NCBI GenBank assembly: GCA_023442485.1
Contig: JAEZZG010000057.1
Location: forward strand, 32,833-96,832
DNA length: 64,000 nucleotides
DNA from: Actinomycetes bacterium
GTDB taxonomy: Bacteria; Actinomycetota; Actinomycetes; Propionibacteriales; Propionibacteriaceae
Direction: 5' to 3'
This document shows positions 36,976 to 46,822 of the stretch, piece by piece. Position 1 is the first letter of the stretch. Every line of letters begins with the position of its first letter. The notes under the pieces are model-generated. The model searched no databases, was not told the origin of the DNA, and was given only the letters and a program-made list of their open reading frames with translations. A program made the translations under genes and the position numbers.

Positions 36976-38171
36976 TAGTTGTCGTCCTTCCCCGAAGTGT
37001 TGACCCGCTGGTAGGTCAGAGCCGAAACGAAAGGTTTGCGGATTTCTTCACCGCGCATCATCGCGCAGAATCGATCAAACAGATAGTTGGCATCATGCGG
37101 ACCGGCGGCAGCCTCTGGATGGTACTGGACCGAGAAACCCACCAGGGTGTCTCCACGGTACAAATCCAGCCCTTCTACGACGTCGTCATTGAGACAGACG
37201 TGGGAGACCCGCACCTGACCGTACGGAGTGTCAGTATCGCGATCTAGTGGGGCATCAATCGCGTATCCATGATTGTGGGCGGTGATTTCCACACGTCCAG
37301 AGACTCGGTCAAGGACGGGCTGGTTGATGCCGCGATGGCCAAACTTGAGCTTGTAGGTTGACAGCCCTAGAGCCCTGCCGAAGAGTTGATTGCCGAAACA
37401 GATCCCGAAGAAGGGGATCTTGGCCGCCAGCACCTGGCGTAGTAACTCAACCTGGTCGTCGGCCGTGGACGGGTCGCCTGGGCCGTTAGAGAAGAACACG
37501 GCGTCCGGGTTGATCTCAATGATCTGGTCGATGCTGGTTTGGGCCGGCAAGACGTGAACCTGCAGGCCACGCTCTGCCATCTGGCGAGGGGTCATCGACT
37601 TGATCCCTAGATCAATCGCGGCAACCTTCAAACCGCACGGATTATCCGGGACCACCACATAGGGGGAGTCCGTCGTGACATCGGCAATCAGATTCTGACC
37701 ATCCATCACCTCCGACTCCAGCACCTTCTCCAGTAGCTGATCGACATCGGTGGTTATCGATGAAATACCCGCTCTCATTGCGCCGTGATCACGGAGGTGA
37801 CGGGTCAATGCGCGGGTATCGATACCTTTGATTCCGACGATGTTTTGCCGATGGAGCTCCTCGTCGAGGCAGCGACGAGATCGCCAGTTGCTGGGGACCC
37901 GGGCGGGATCGCGAACAACATATCCGGCGACCCAGATCCGCCCAGACTCGTCGTCTTCGTCGTTCCACCCGGTATTTCCGATGTGTGGAGATGTTGCGAC
38001 GACGATTTGGCGATGATAGCTGGGGTCAGTCAAGGTTTCTTGATAGCCACTCATGCCGGTGGAAAAAACCGCTTCACCGAATGTTTCACCGATGGCGCCA
38101 AAGGCGTAACCCCGAAATGATCTACCGTCCTCGAGAACGAGGATCGCAGGTTGAGAGGATTCGTAATCCAT
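36975..38171 (-). CDS. carA: Carbamoyl-phosphate synthase small subunit
   Basis: The glutaminase subunit that feeds ammonia to CarB. 398 residues: the N-terminal CPSase domain ([30 protein letters not shown]) and the class I amidotransferase domain with the nucleophile in FGICFGNQ (about Cys258) and the histidine in [13 protein letters not shown] at 38171 is chosen because GAAGGA lies five bases upstream; longer readings add an unconserved N-terminus. It leads the car-pyr operon. pyrR, pyrB and pyrC are not upstream. Confidence 0.97.
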   Translation of the reverse strand: MDYESSQPAILVLEDGRSFRGYAFGAIGETFGEAVFSTGMSGYQETLTDPSYHRQIVVATSPHIGNTGWNDEDDESGRIWVAGYVVRDPARVPSNWRSRRCLDEELHRQNIVGIKGIDTRALTRHLRDHGAMRAGISSITTDVDQLLEKVLESEVMDGQNLIADVTTDSPYVVVPDNPCGLKVAAIDLGIKSMTPRQMAERGLQVHVLPAQTSIDQIIEINPDAVFFSNGPGDPSTADDQVELLRQVLAAKIPFFGICFGNQLFGRALGLSTYKLKFGHRGINQPVLDRVSGRVEITAHNHGYAIDAPLDRDTDTPYGQVRVSHVCLNDDVVEGLDLYRGDTLVGFSVQYHPEAAAGPHDANYLFDRFCAMMRGEEIRKPFVSALTYQRVNTSGKDDN

Positions 38172-38187
38172 GACCATCCTTCGATAA

Positions 38188-38219
38188 TCTCTCAAAGGGG
38201 GTGCGCTACCCTTTGGAGA
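38188..38219 (-). promoter_or_regulatory. carA: carA leader hairpin
   Basis: On the minus strand TCTCCAAAGGG and CCCTTTGAGAGA pair with one bulged base around a nine-base loop, ending about eight bases before the carA ribosome site. A TATTGT stretch just upstream could be a -10 element, which would put the hairpin near the 5' end of the transcript. A regulatory role is inferred. Confidence 0.4.
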
Positions 38220-38315
38220 CAATACCATCTCTTTCTGATCGGGCCCGACCATGCACCGTTGATGGACGCCTACACTTGTCAGAAAATCCCGGAATCTAAT
38301 CAAGGAGAATGCCCA

Positions 38316-39362
38316 ATGTTGGCCGCCGTCCTACATTCCCCGAACCACCTCAGCGTCGAGGAAGTCCCCACCCCAACCCCCGGCCCTGGCGAGGTTTTGC
38401 TGAAGATTGAGACCACCACGATCTGCGGAACTGACGGACGCGTCTTCACCGGAGCTAAGACGGCAGGGGTCAGACCAGGTGTGATTCCCGGGCATGAGAT
38501 CGCCGGAAGGATTGCCGGCGTCGGCGACGGGGTGGAAGGGTATCAGGTCGGCCAGCAGGCCACCGTCTCTATCGTCGTCGGTTGCGGACGCTGCCACCAA
38601 TGCAAATACGGGCGTGAGCACCTGTGCTCAAACCTAATCCTGATCGGCTACTGGATAGACGGTGGATTCGCCGAGTACATGCTGGTTCCGGCCCCGGCAG
38701 TCGCCCAAGGCAATGTCGTAGTGACCCCGCGCGAAATCCCCTCACGCACACTCTCCCTGGCAGAACCGCTATCGTGCGTACTCAACGGCCAAGAACAGAT
38801 GGGGATCGAAGCCGGAGATACCGTGGTAGTGCTTGGTGCCGGGCCGATCGGCCTCCTCCATACCCAACTCGCGAAACTGCGCGGGGCGACCCAGATCATC
38901 GTCACTAATCGTTCCCCGCAGCGGCGAGAACTCGCCTTGTCAATGGGGGCCGACCTGGCTCTCGATCCGACTAGCGACGACGTTCACCAAGCCATCCTCG
39001 ATCACACCGACGGTCGCGGCGCAGACGCTGTAGTGGTGGCGATTGGCGCACCGGAGCTAGCCCAAGACGCACTCACCTACGCCGCTAATGCGGGACGAGT
39101 CAACTTCTTTGCCGGATTCCCCTCAGGCTCTACCTCGGTGATGGAACCGAACTTGATCCATTACAAGGAGCTTCGCGTCACCGGAGGTTCTAACGCTCCC
39201 CGACGCATGGTTGACCAGGCCGTCCAGATCCTCGCTACTGGCGGAATCAAGCCCGACGGCATCGTATCTGAAGCATTTAGCTTGGCTCAGATTGCCCAAG
39301 GCTACGAAATGGTGATGAATCGTTCGGCGATGAAGGTTGCTATCGAGCCCGAGTTGGCCTGA
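38316..39362 (+). CDS. Zinc-dependent medium-chain dehydrogenase
   Basis: 348 residues, MDR family. Catalytic zinc: Cys37 (ICGTD) and His60-Glu61 (PGHEI). Structural zinc: C90, C93, C96, C104 in [16 protein letters not shown]. The nucleotide-binding motif is [10 protein letters not shown]. Similar to sorbitol/threonine dehydrogenase-type polyol dehydrogenases; substrate unknown. AAGGAG lies nine bases before the ATG. It is divergent from carA and convergent with nusB, so it is transcribed alone. It is related to, but clearly distinct from, the dehydrogenase of the FGGY kinase cassette. Confidence 0.88.
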   Translation: MLAAVLHSPNHLSVEEVPTPTPGPGEVLLKIETTTICGTDGRVFTGAKTAGVRPGVIPGHEIAGRIAGVGDGVEGYQVGQQATVSIVVGCGRCHQCKYGREHLCSNLILIGYWIDGGFAEYMLVPAPAVAQGNVVVTPREIPSRTLSLAEPLSCVLNGQEQMGIEAGDTVVVLGAGPIGLLHTQLAKLRGATQIIVTNRSPQRRELALSMGADLALDPTSDDVHQAILDHTDGRGADAVVVAIGAPELAQDALTYAANAGRVNFFAGFPSGSTSVMEPNLIHYKELRVTGGSNAPRRMVDQAVQILATGGIKPDGIVSEAFSLAQIAQGYEMVMNRSAMKVAIEPELA

Positions 39363-39500
39363 CCTGACCCCAGAGCGCGGAGTGGCCGTCAAGGCCCAAG
39401 CCCGAGTTTCCCTCCCGATACCGGGGGGTGGCGGCTAGGTATGGCTGAAAGTACTCAGGGTCGCCCTGTCTAGCGGCAGGACAAGGAGCTTTAAAGCATC

Positions 39501-39532
39501 GTTGGGATGTCTGGACTCTCAGACATCCCAAC
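39501..39532. terminator. Perfect hairpin between convergent dehydrogenase and nusB
   Basis: GTTGGGATGTCTG (39501-39513) and CAGACATCCCAAC (39520-39532) pair at all 13 positions around a six-base loop. It serves as a likely bidirectional terminator, without a T tract. Confidence 0.65.
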
Positions 39533-39553
39533 TGTCGTGATTGTCGACGATTT

Positions 39554-40036
39554 CTACTTTTGACGAAGTTGGGTAGCGACGGAGTTGAGTAATCCATTCA
39601 AGAACCCTTGTGAGTTATCTGTCGATAGCTCGTCGGCAAGGTTCAAGGCTTCGGCGATGACCACTGCGGTGGGCGTGTCGGTGTGAGCCAACTCCCAGGT
39701 GGCGATCCTAGCCAGGCAGCGGTCGACCCGAGGGATTCGGTCCAAGGTCCAGCCTGATAGACAGCTAGAGATCACCTCGTCTAGCTCCTGCGCATGGTCA
39801 TCTACACCGGAGACGATCTGTCTTGAATAGATGCGCAGCGGCACCCCAGCTTCAAACACGAAGACGTCGAGGCAGTCTTGGATGCTGCGGCCTCTCAGAT
39901 CGGAGTCGAAGAGGATGTCGAGGGCCTGCTTGCGGTCCTTGGTGCGCGCGGAGTGGTGGCGAGCCATCGACACCGGCTCGCCAACTGGTTTAACTTCCTC
40001 GCTGGAAGGATCAAAAGGAGGGATGAAGCCGCCCAT
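39554..40036 (-). CDS. nusB: Transcription antitermination factor NusB
   Basis: RNA-binding helical protein that acts with NusE in rRNA antitermination. 160 residues as read. The conserved part begins at MARHHSARTKDRKQALDILF and includes GWTLDRIPRVDRCLARIATWEL and ELSTDNSQGFLNGLL. The first ATG overlaps the efp stop as TAATG, which favours a coupled start, but the first 23 residues are not conserved and the internal ATG at 39967 gives a typical length. Order efp-nusB is standard. Confidence 0.93.
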   Translation of the reverse strand: MGGFIPPFDPSSEEVKPVGEPVSMARHHSARTKDRKQALDILFDSDLRGRSIQDCLDVFVFEAGVPLRIYSRQIVSGVDDHAQELDEVISSCLSGWTLDRIPRVDRCLARIATWELAHTDTPTAVVIAEALNLADELSTDNSQGFLNGLLNSVATQLRQK

Positions 40037-40599
40037 TAGTTATTGACTCGGCCCAGGTAGGAACCGCCGTCGGTGGAGATCTTGACGCGCTCACCGGTGG
40101 TGATGAAGAGCGGGACCTGGATCTCTAGACCCGTCTCGACGGTGGCGGGCTTGGTGCCGGCAGATGAGCGGTCACCCTGCAAGCCAGGCTCGGTGTAGGT
40201 GATCTCGACCTCGATCGAAGCAGGCAGGTCGAAGTAGAGCGGGTTGCCTTCGTGGAAGGCCATGTTGACCGTCATGTTTTCAAGCATGTAGTACTTCTGG
40301 TCACCGACAGCTTCCTCACTCAAAGTGACCTGATCATAGGTTTCGGTGTCCATGAAGACGTAGCCAGCCGGGTCAACGTAGAGGAACTGCATTTCACGGC
40401 GATCAACCTGGGTCATGTCGATCTTCGTGTCGGCCGGGAAGGTCCGGTCGACGACCTTGCCGTTGAGCACGTTCTTGATCTTGGTGCGCACGACGGTGTT
40501 CCCCTTGCCTGGCTTGTGATGCTGGAACCACAGCACCTGCCAGAGCTGTCCGTCGAGGGAGAGAACAGAGCCGTTCTTGATGTCGTTGGTAGATGCCAC
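40036..40599 (-). CDS. efp: Elongation factor P
   Basis: Relieves ribosome stalling at polyproline stretches. 187 residues with the three beta-barrel domains; the tip loop at [13 protein letters not shown] holds the lysine that is modified in some bacteria, and the C-terminus has [29 protein letters not shown], the EF-P signature. Conserved neighbour of nusB. The nearby 130-base upstream region probably holds the promoter. Confidence 0.98.
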   Translation of the reverse strand: MASTNDIKNGSVLSLDGQLWQVLWFQHHKPGKGNTVVRTKIKNVLNGKVVDRTFPADTKIDMTQVDRREMQFLYVDPAGYVFMDTETYDQVTLSEEAVGDQKYYMLENMTVNMAFHEGNPLYFDLPASIEVEITYTEPGLQGDRSSAGTKPATVETGLEIQVPLFITTGERVKISTDGGSYLGRVNN

Positions 40600-40730
40600 G
40601 AGAAAACCTTCCGTCAGGTCAGTGAAGCCGCCGGGCAGCGGGCTTGGTGCGTATTAAGAATGTCCAACTCGCCAGTGTAGCCGATCCTGTCTGAGACGAA
40701 AAACCTGGGGTTGTGGGATTGCCAGGCGGA

Positions 40731-41540
40731 TTAGAAGGGGTGGTTGCTCGGGTCGAGGCCGTCGGCAACGGATTTTGCCACGACGGTGAATGATCTCAGC
40801 GAATCCACCATCTGCTCCTTATCTTGGGCGTAAGGCAGCGATATCTCGGTGAGAAACTTGACGATGTCCGGATCGGCACCCGAGGCAGTCAACCCGGCGA
40901 TGATCCCTTCGATATCCCCCGCCTTGGCGTTTTGGCTCATCTTGGCTTTCGCTTCGATCCGGTTGATCTTGATCTCGATCCCCACAGTTGCCGGAACCAT
41001 CCGTTTCAGCCAGCGCATATCGACGCTGTGGTAATCCCATTCAGAGGCAGTCTGTTTGGATAGGTCGGCCATGTGTTGGGTGATCCATTCAGGATCGTCA
41101 TAGGCAGTCAGCGTGCCGTAGACGTGAACGATCTCGTAGTTCAATGTTGGGGCTACGGAATTGCCGGAGCGGGTTGACGGCGACCAGGTTGGGCTGATGT
41201 AGGAGTAAGGCCCGTGGAAGATCACCAGAGCCTCGCCCTCATCCTCCCATTGCCGATTGACTCGGTTGAGATGTGCCCTGAGCACCGTCTGGTCGTCATG
41301 AATCGAAAAGGGCAAGAAACTAGAGCGCAAACCGGTCAGGGGTGACGACGAGGGGGCGGGGGTGGAGTGGAGGCGGGGGTGCGACTGAGCAGGGCCAGAT
41401 TGGCTCGGTTGAGCCGACGTTGCCGGGGCTGGCTCTGGGTTGTCCATCTTGTGGATAGTGACCAGGTCACCGAAGGGGCGCTGAGTGAGGAGGTTCATCA
41501 CTCGTGCTGGAGGCATCTGAAAGTGTTGTGGAATGTACAT
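40731..41540 (-). CDS. PaiB-like FMN-binding negative transcriptional regulator
   Basis: 269 residues. The PaiB pattern is clear: MYIPQHFQM at the start, HLNRVNRQWEDEGEALVIFHGPYSYISPTWS in the middle, NYEIVHVYGTLTAYDDPEWI and a C-terminal VGIEIKINRIEAKAKMSQN. Members bind flavin and were named for protease repression in B. subtilis; the real role is poorly known. Residues about 31-75 form a Pro/Ser/Ala-rich insert not usual in the family. It occupies the place between efp and aroB where a pepQ-type peptidase gene is common. Base use looks like its neighbours. Confidence 0.82.
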   Translation of the reverse strand: MYIPQHFQMPPARVMNLLTQRPFGDLVTIHKMDNPEPAPATSAQPSQSGPAQSHPRLHSTPAPSSSPLTGLRSSFLPFSIHDDQTVLRAHLNRVNRQWEDEGEALVIFHGPYSYISPTWSPSTRSGNSVAPTLNYEIVHVYGTLTAYDDPEWITQHMADLSKQTASEWDYHSVDMRWLKRMVPATVGIEIKINRIEAKAKMSQNAKAGDIEGIIAGLTASGADPDIVKFLTEISLPYAQDKEQMVDSLRSFTVVAKSVADGLDPSNHPF

Positions 41541-41817
41541 ATCTGTTCTTGGTTCAAAAGCCGATAGTTCTGCTTTGATGTTGGGCGGGCAAACCGGGAA
41601 TGACCAGCCGAGTGGACGGGAGGGGCCTCATCGAAAATAAGCTCTCGATGGTCTGCGCTACTGGCGCATCGGCGGCAGTCGCACCCGAAGAGGTCACGGC
41701 TCAACTGGGCAGTGCGATGGCTGATGACACCTGGTCAGGCACCGTCCAGATAGTATCAGTTGCCGCGCGTCTGAGATAGAGCTGGGTGAGGGAGGAGACA
41801 GGTCGGGGCTAGATCAG

Positions 41818-42933
41818 CTAAGCCAGGGCGTTTGTTAGTGAAAATGCTTCGGCGAGCCAGGCCGGGTTGGGGTCGCTGAGTATTCGGGTCGAACCGAAGT
41901 GGCGGTCAAGGACGACGAATCGTAGCGTCCCGGAGCGGGTTTTCTTGTCTAGGCGGATACCTTCCATGAGGTCGTCGAGGTCGACACCTCGGTAGCCGAC
42001 TGGGAGGTTGAGACTCGTGAGGATGTCGATGTGGGTGTCGACTAAATCGTCCGGAATTAGCCCGGCTAAGGCGGCGAGTTTGGCGGCAAAAACCATGCCG
42101 ATGGAGACGCATTCCCCGTGGCGGAGACGGAAGTGTTCACGGTTTTCGATGGCGTGACCGAGGGTGTGGCCGTAGTTCAGTTGCTCGCGTCCAATCCCAC
42201 CTGCGCCGACCCCGCGTTCTTTGAGATCACTCGTAACGACGGTGGCCTTGACCTGGATTGCCTTGGCGATCAGCTCGGCTCGGGTATCGCCAGACAGGGA
42301 AATCAGGCCGCCGGTGCCGACCAGGTCAAGGATGGAGGTGTCGGCGATGAACCCGGCCTTGATGACCTCGGCGAATCCTGAGCTGAGGTCGCGTTCGGTC
42401 AGGCCTGAGAGGAAGTTCAAGTCACACACAACCGTCTTCGGTTCGTAGAAGGCCCCGACGAGATTCTTGCCGGCAGGGATGTTGATGCCGGTCTTGCCGC
42501 CGACTCCGGCATCGACCATGGCTAAGACCGAGGTGGGAACCGAGATATAGCCCACCCCGCGCAGCCAGGTGGCTGCGATGAACCCGGCGAGATCGGTCAC
42601 CGCGCCTCCACCGATTCCGACGATGATGTCAGAACGTGAGAATCTCGCCTCGGCCAAGTCATCCCACAGCCTTACCGCCTGAGCCGCCGTCTTGGCGTCT
42701 TCCCCATCGGGGACGGACAGCCAGATCACTTTTTGATCTTCGAGCGAAGACCGTTCCCCCACTTCACCGACATGCAACGCTTTCGCAACCGCCGCTGCGA
42801 GCTCGGGACGGTCCTGAGAATAGATGACGGCGACTCTGGAGTGACCGACATGGTCAGCCAAGCAGGAGATCATTCCGTCACCGACGATGACTTGATAAGG
42901 GTGTTCGGCACTGACTGGAATCTGAACAGACAT
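41818..42933 (-). CDS. aroB: 3-Dehydroquinate synthase
   Basis: Second step of the shikimate pathway, NAD- and metal-dependent. 371 residues; the NAD-binding IIVGIGGGAVTDLAGFIAATW, VPTSVLAMVDAGVGGKTGIN, the metal ligand glutamate in GFAEVIKAG and the histidines in NYGHTLGHAIE and LRHGECVSIGM. ATG at 42933 has GGGAG six bases upstream, better than the adjacent TTG. It follows aroK with only a few bases between them. Confidence 0.97.
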   Translation of the reverse strand: MSVQIPVSAEHPYQVIVGDGMISCLADHVGHSRVAVIYSQDRPELAAAVAKALHVGEVGERSSLEDQKVIWLSVPDGEDAKTAAQAVRLWDDLAEARFSRSDIIVGIGGGAVTDLAGFIAATWLRGVGYISVPTSVLAMVDAGVGGKTGINIPAGKNLVGAFYEPKTVVCDLNFLSGLTERDLSSGFAEVIKAGFIADTSILDLVGTGGLISLSGDTRAELIAKAIQVKATVVTSDLKERGVGAGGIGREQLNYGHTLGHAIENREHFRLRHGECVSIGMVFAAKLAALAGLIPDDLVDTHIDILTSLNLPVGYRGVDLDDLMEGIRLDKKTRSGTLRFVVLDRHFGSTRILSDPNPAWLAEAFSLTNALA

Positions 42934-42936
42934 CAA

Positions 42937-43581
42937 TCACTCCCCCGTGTATGAATCAGTTCGCGATTGCAGTGCGGAAAGGCCGTCAATGATCGAGGCG
43001 ACCACCGTCCGCGGGGTGATGCCGTCGGTTGAGACGACGATATCGGCGGCTTGGCGATAGACAGTTTCTCGAGCATCCAACAGGGCCTGAAGACGGGAAC
43101 GGACATCCCCGAGCAGCAGCGGACGCAGTTGATTCATGCCGACCCTCCGGGTGGCGTGAACTACCGAAACCTGAAGCCAGACCACTGTGTGGCGAGAGAT
43201 TGCCGCACGCACTGATTCCGTCATCACAGCACCACCGCCGAGGGAGATCACGGTATTCGAGGAGATCACATCGGCGGTGACGTCAGCCTCGATTGCGCGG
43301 AAATAATCCTCTCCCTCGAGGGCAAAAATTTCACCGATTGTTCGACCAAGACGGTATTCAATCTCGGCATCGACATCGATGAAGGTCCGCCCCAACTCGG
43401 ATGCAAGAATCCGGCCGGTCGTGGTCTTTCCGGCCCCGGGGGCACCGATCAAGATGATTGCAGTGTCAGGCGACAAAACCTTTGGATCGGTCAACGGCGT
43501 CGGTGAAGACGCCAATCCGTGCGGATTCTCGGAAATCTCCAGTAGTTGCATACTCGTTGCACGCTCAGCTGGCTTAGTCAT
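42937..43581 (-). CDS. aroK: Shikimate kinase
   Basis: Phosphorylates shikimate at O3. 214 residues; after an N-terminal extension of about 40 residues, P-loop [12 protein letters not shown], then [11 protein letters not shown] with the shikimate-binding Asp, ISLGGGAV and the lid [20 protein letters not shown]. The extension is hydrophilic and longer than usual; internal starts are possible. Overlaps aroC by eight bases. Confidence 0.96.
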   Translation of the reverse strand: MTKPAERATSMQLLEISENPHGLASSPTPLTDPKVLSPDTAIILIGAPGAGKTTTGRILASELGRTFIDVDAEIEYRLGRTIGEIFALEGEDYFRAIEADVTADVISSNTVISLGGGAVMTESVRAAISRHTVVWLQVSVVHATRRVGMNQLRPLLLGDVRSRLQALLDARETVYRQAADIVVSTDGITPRTVVASIIDGLSALQSRTDSYTGE

Positions 43582-44773
43582 GGCTGACCGCTAAACCTCT
43601 CTCGCTGATATCTCGCAGGTAGGAATGGAGATTGCGTCTAGTCTCGGTCAAGGAATCTCCGCCGAACTTATCAAGGACGGATTCGGCGAGCACTAGGGCG
43701 ACCATCGCCTCTGCCACCACGCCCATCGCTGGAACCGCACACACATCGGAGCGTTGATGGTGGGCTGTGGCCGGTTCCCCGGTGGAGACATCTAAGGTAC
43801 GCAAAGCCTTCGGCACGGTCGCGATGGGCTTCATCGTCGCCCGCACCCGGATGGCTTCGCCCGTCGTCATTCCCGCCTCGATACCGCCAGCGTGGGCGGT
43901 GCACCGGCGGATGCCGAACGGGCCGGGCTCGATCTCGTCATGGGCGCGCGAGCCACGAACCTTACCCAGCTCCACGCCGTCGCCAACCTCAACCGCCTTG
44001 ATTGCTTGGATACCCATCAAGGCGGCGGCGAGTTTGGCGTCGAGACGGCGATCCCACTGGATGTGCGACCCGAGCCCAGGCGGACATCCCCACGCGATCA
44101 CCTCGACGGCACCGCCGAGGGTGTCTCCTTCTTTGTGGCAGGACTCGATCTCGCGCTGCATCTGGGCAGAGGCGAGTGGGTCGAGGCAGCGGACCGGATC
44201 CGCGTCAATAACCGGCAGGTCGGCCATGGTTGGGAAGTGATCTGGGGTTGAGGTGATGGGCCCGAGCTGAACAACGTGGGAGATGACGGTGATTCCGGCT
44301 AGCTGAGCGAGGAAATTCTTGGCGACGGTGCCGAGGGCGACCCTGGTTGCGGTCTCTCTAGCCGAGGCACGTTCAAGTAAGGGGCGGGCCTCATCCCAGT
44401 CATATTTCTGCATCCCAGCCAGGTCGGCATGTCCGGGGCGCGGACGCGTCAGTTTGGCGTTGCGGGCGAGCCCGGTCAATTCCTCTGCCGGTACTGGATC
44501 GGACGCCATCACCGTCTGCCACTTTGGCCACTCGGTGTTGCCGATTTCAATCGCGACCGGTGATCCTAGAGTTTCGCCGTGGCGCACCCCGGCTATGATT
44601 CTGACCTGGTCTTGCTCGAATCCCATCCGGGCCCCGCGACCTGCCCCGAGCCTGCGTCGGGCCAGCTCCTTGTCGATGTCCTCGGTGCAGATCCTCACAT
44701 GAGCGGGTATCCCTTCGATGATCCCGACGAGGGATTGACCGTGGGACTCCCCCGATGTCAAGAATCGAAACAT
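43574..44773 (-). CDS. aroC: Chorismate synthase
   Basis: Seventh step of the shikimate pathway; uses reduced FMN to form chorismate. 399 residues. Signatures [29 protein letters not shown], the [12 protein letters not shown] loop, [13 protein letters not shown] and [27 protein letters not shown] precedes the ATG. The aroC-aroK-aroB order is the standard actinobacterial cluster. Confidence 0.98.
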   Translation of the reverse strand: MFRFLTSGESHGQSLVGIIEGIPAHVRICTEDIDKELARRRLGAGRGARMGFEQDQVRIIAGVRHGETLGSPVAIEIGNTEWPKWQTVMASDPVPAEELTGLARNAKLTRPRPGHADLAGMQKYDWDEARPLLERASARETATRVALGTVAKNFLAQLAGITVISHVVQLGPITSTPDHFPTMADLPVIDADPVRCLDPLASAQMQREIESCHKEGDTLGGAVEVIAWGCPPGLGSHIQWDRRLDAKLAAALMGIQAIKAVEVGDGVELGKVRGSRAHDEIEPGPFGIRRCTAHAGGIEAGMTTGEAIRVRATMKPIATVPKALRTLDVSTGEPATAHHQRSDVCAVPAMGVVAEAMVALVLAESVLDKFGGDSLTETRRNLHSYLRDISERGLAVSHD

Positions 44774-44800
44774 GGTGACCTCTCGTCCAGATTGACTGCG

Positions 44801-45628
44801 TCAACGACTAGCTAATTCGCGTTGACCAGCATCATAGAGAGTTTCTGGGCTAACCTGGCAGCCAGTCAAGATACTGAACTGAACGACCGCTTGGTGGACG
44901 AGCAGATCGAGACCTGACAAGACGATGGCCCCACACTCAGCGGCTTGTTGAGTGAGCAGGGTCGGCCAGGGATCGTAGGAGACGTCGAAGACAGCAGAAG
45001 CGATCTGGGCGTAACGGTCGGCGTGGCCATTCATCCCGGTCGCGGGGATCGTGGAGATGAGGATGTCGGCGTTGGAGGTTCGCTGACCAATGTGGGCCAC
45101 ATCAGCGTCCATCCCCCAATCTTTGGCGAGGACCGCCAGCGACTGCGCCTTGGCTGGGTCACGCGCTACGAAGATGACCTGGGTTGCACCCATCTGATTG
45201 ACCGCCAACAGGGCTGACTTGGCGGTGGCGCCATTGCCGACAATGATTACTGATTCCACTAAGCCCACACCGCGATAACGCAGGGCACGACAAAAGCCTT
45301 CAACATCGGTGTTGTAGGCATGTAAAGTGCCGTCTTCGCCGCGAGCCAAGGTATTAGCTGCATGCAAAGTCAGGGCAATCGGATCGACGGTTCCTCTGCC
45401 TTGGACGAGTTCAACGAGCCTGGATTTGTGCGGCATCGACACTGACAGACCGGCCCACTGGGGAAGGGCTGCCACTTCGTCAACAAGACGAGTAAAACCG
45501 TCAACGTCAACCTCACGGACCAGGTATTCCCAGTTGAGACCGCATTGGGCGAAACCGGCCGTGTACAAGGCCGGGGACAATGAGTGCCGAGCCGGCATCG
45601 CAGCAATCGCGCAGAGGCGATCTTTCAC
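44801..45628 (-). CDS. aroE: Shikimate dehydrogenase
   Basis: Reduces 3-dehydroshikimate. 275 residues from the GTG one base after the mltG stop; a longer frame would overlap mltG by over 120 bases and lacks conservation. HSLSPALYTAGF binds shikimate, the catalytic lysine sits in SMPHKSRLVEL, the aspartate in YNTDVEGF, and VGNGATAKSAL binds NADP. The first motif residue Asn of NxTxPxK is replaced (VSMPHK), as in some actinobacterial AroE. Confidence 0.93.
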   Translation of the reverse strand: MKDRLCAIAAMPARHSLSPALYTAGFAQCGLNWEYLVREVDVDGFTRLVDEVAALPQWAGLSVSMPHKSRLVELVQGRGTVDPIALTLHAANTLARGEDGTLHAYNTDVEGFCRALRYRGVGLVESVIIVGNGATAKSALLAVNQMGATQVIFVARDPAKAQSLAVLAKDWGMDADVAHIGQRTSNADILISTIPATGMNGHADRYAQIASAVFDVSYDPWPTLLTQQAAECGAIVLSGLDLLVHQAVVQFSILTGCQVSPETLYDAGQRELASR

Positions 45629-45629
45629 G

Positions 45630-46733
45630 TCAGCACCGTCCCGGATTGGCCTGGCACCATTGCTGGAACTCGGCGACATTGACGTTGTGCTCTTCATTAG
45701 TCTTGGCGAATTTCGTCTCGCCTGTGTCGAGGTTGACGGTGGTGAAGTACAGTGCATCCGACTGAGCCGGGTTCAATGCCGCAGACATCGCCGAGCGTCC
45801 GGGGTTACAAATCGGCGACGGCGGCAATCCTTTGACCTTATATGTGTTGAAGGGAGAATCGATTTTTCGCTCTTCCGCAGTAGTGGTGACCCGGCCATCA
45901 CCCATGGTGCCGTTGGCGTAGTGGACCGTGGAGTCAAACTGGAGCATCATCCCCGCCTTGAGCCGGTTATAGATGACCGCAGCAACCATGGGGCGGTATT
46001 CCTCCTGGTTGACTTCGCGTTCAATCAGCGATGCCACCACGAGGACCTGAGGAGTTGAGTAGCCGACTCGCTCGGTTGCATTATTCAACCCCACCTCGTT
46101 AGCCACGAGTTTGAACTGCTGTACCTGCCTGGCCAACAGCGATGTGGCGGTGGTTTCATCCTCGACCTCGTATGTTTCCGGGAACAGCACGCCTTCAACG
46201 TTGTTTTCCGCCCAATCAGGCAGGTTCAGATCCTTCGGGTTCTTGCGGACCTTTTCTAGGCTCTCGGCAGTAATCGATGTTTTCGAGGCGATGATGGCGC
46301 TCTGCTGGCTGGATGTGAGCCCTTCTGGCAGGGTCACGAATACCCGGACCCGGTTGTCGGGATTGAGCAAAGCCTCGACGGCGAGTTTGGCTTCCATCTG
46401 CTTGTGCAGCCGGTATTTGCCGTAAGACAAGGAGTTAGCTTGCGGATTCTTGACGGCTGCCTGACGGAAGGCCTTGACCGATTTGACCACGTCCTGTTTG
46501 ACGAGAATCTGGCCGATCTCACCGATGCTGGCACCTTTAGGGATGACGACCTCAACCTCTTCGGCACCCATGCCAAGGTAGTCATCTGCGGTGCGGTATT
46601 CGTACCATTTGTCGGAGATCAACTTGGAGGCCACCACAATCACCGAGATGATGATCGCGAAGGATAAAACCACTGCGAAGGCGGATTTTGCTCGACGGAT
46701 GGTCTCGGCTCGATCCTGAATCGGCTCGCTCAT
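45630..46733 (-). CDS. mltG: Endolytic peptidoglycan transglycosylase MltG
   Basis: Inner-membrane enzyme that cuts nascent glycan strands and sets their length. 367 residues: a short cytoplasmic N-terminus, one membrane helix (about 19-39), a LysM-like subdomain and the YceG catalytic domain with the glutamate in VVASLIEREV (Glu238) and YNRLKAGMMLQFDSTVHY. mltG between ruvX and aroE is the conserved actinobacterial arrangement. Confidence 0.95.
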   Translation of the reverse strand: MSEPIQDRAETIRRAKSAFAVVLSFAIIISVIVVASKLISDKWYEYRTADDYLGMGAEEVEVVIPKGASIGEIGQILVKQDVVKSVKAFRQAAVKNPQANSLSYGKYRLHKQMEAKLAVEALLNPDNRVRVFVTLPEGLTSSQQSAIIASKTSITAESLEKVRKNPKDLNLPDWAENNVEGVLFPETYEVEDETTATSLLARQVQQFKLVANEVGLNNATERVGYSTPQVLVVASLIEREVNQEEYRPMVAAVIYNRLKAGMMLQFDSTVHYANGTMGDGRVTTTAEERKIDSPFNTYKVKGLPPSPICNPGRSAMSAALNPAQSDALYFTTVNLDTGETKFAKTNEEHNVNVAEFQQWCQANPGRC

Positions 46734-46822
46734 CTTCGCTCACTTTCTCCCTGGTGGATTCCTGGATTCTACCTGCTGGTCTCTTCCATTCCAGACCTCG
46801 GCGCGGTCCGCCACGAAAGATC

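Noticed and set aside
41600..41779. 59-codon plus-strand frame between the PaiB-like gene and aroB
   Set aside because: Weak ribosome site and no recognisable homologue; more likely non-coding.
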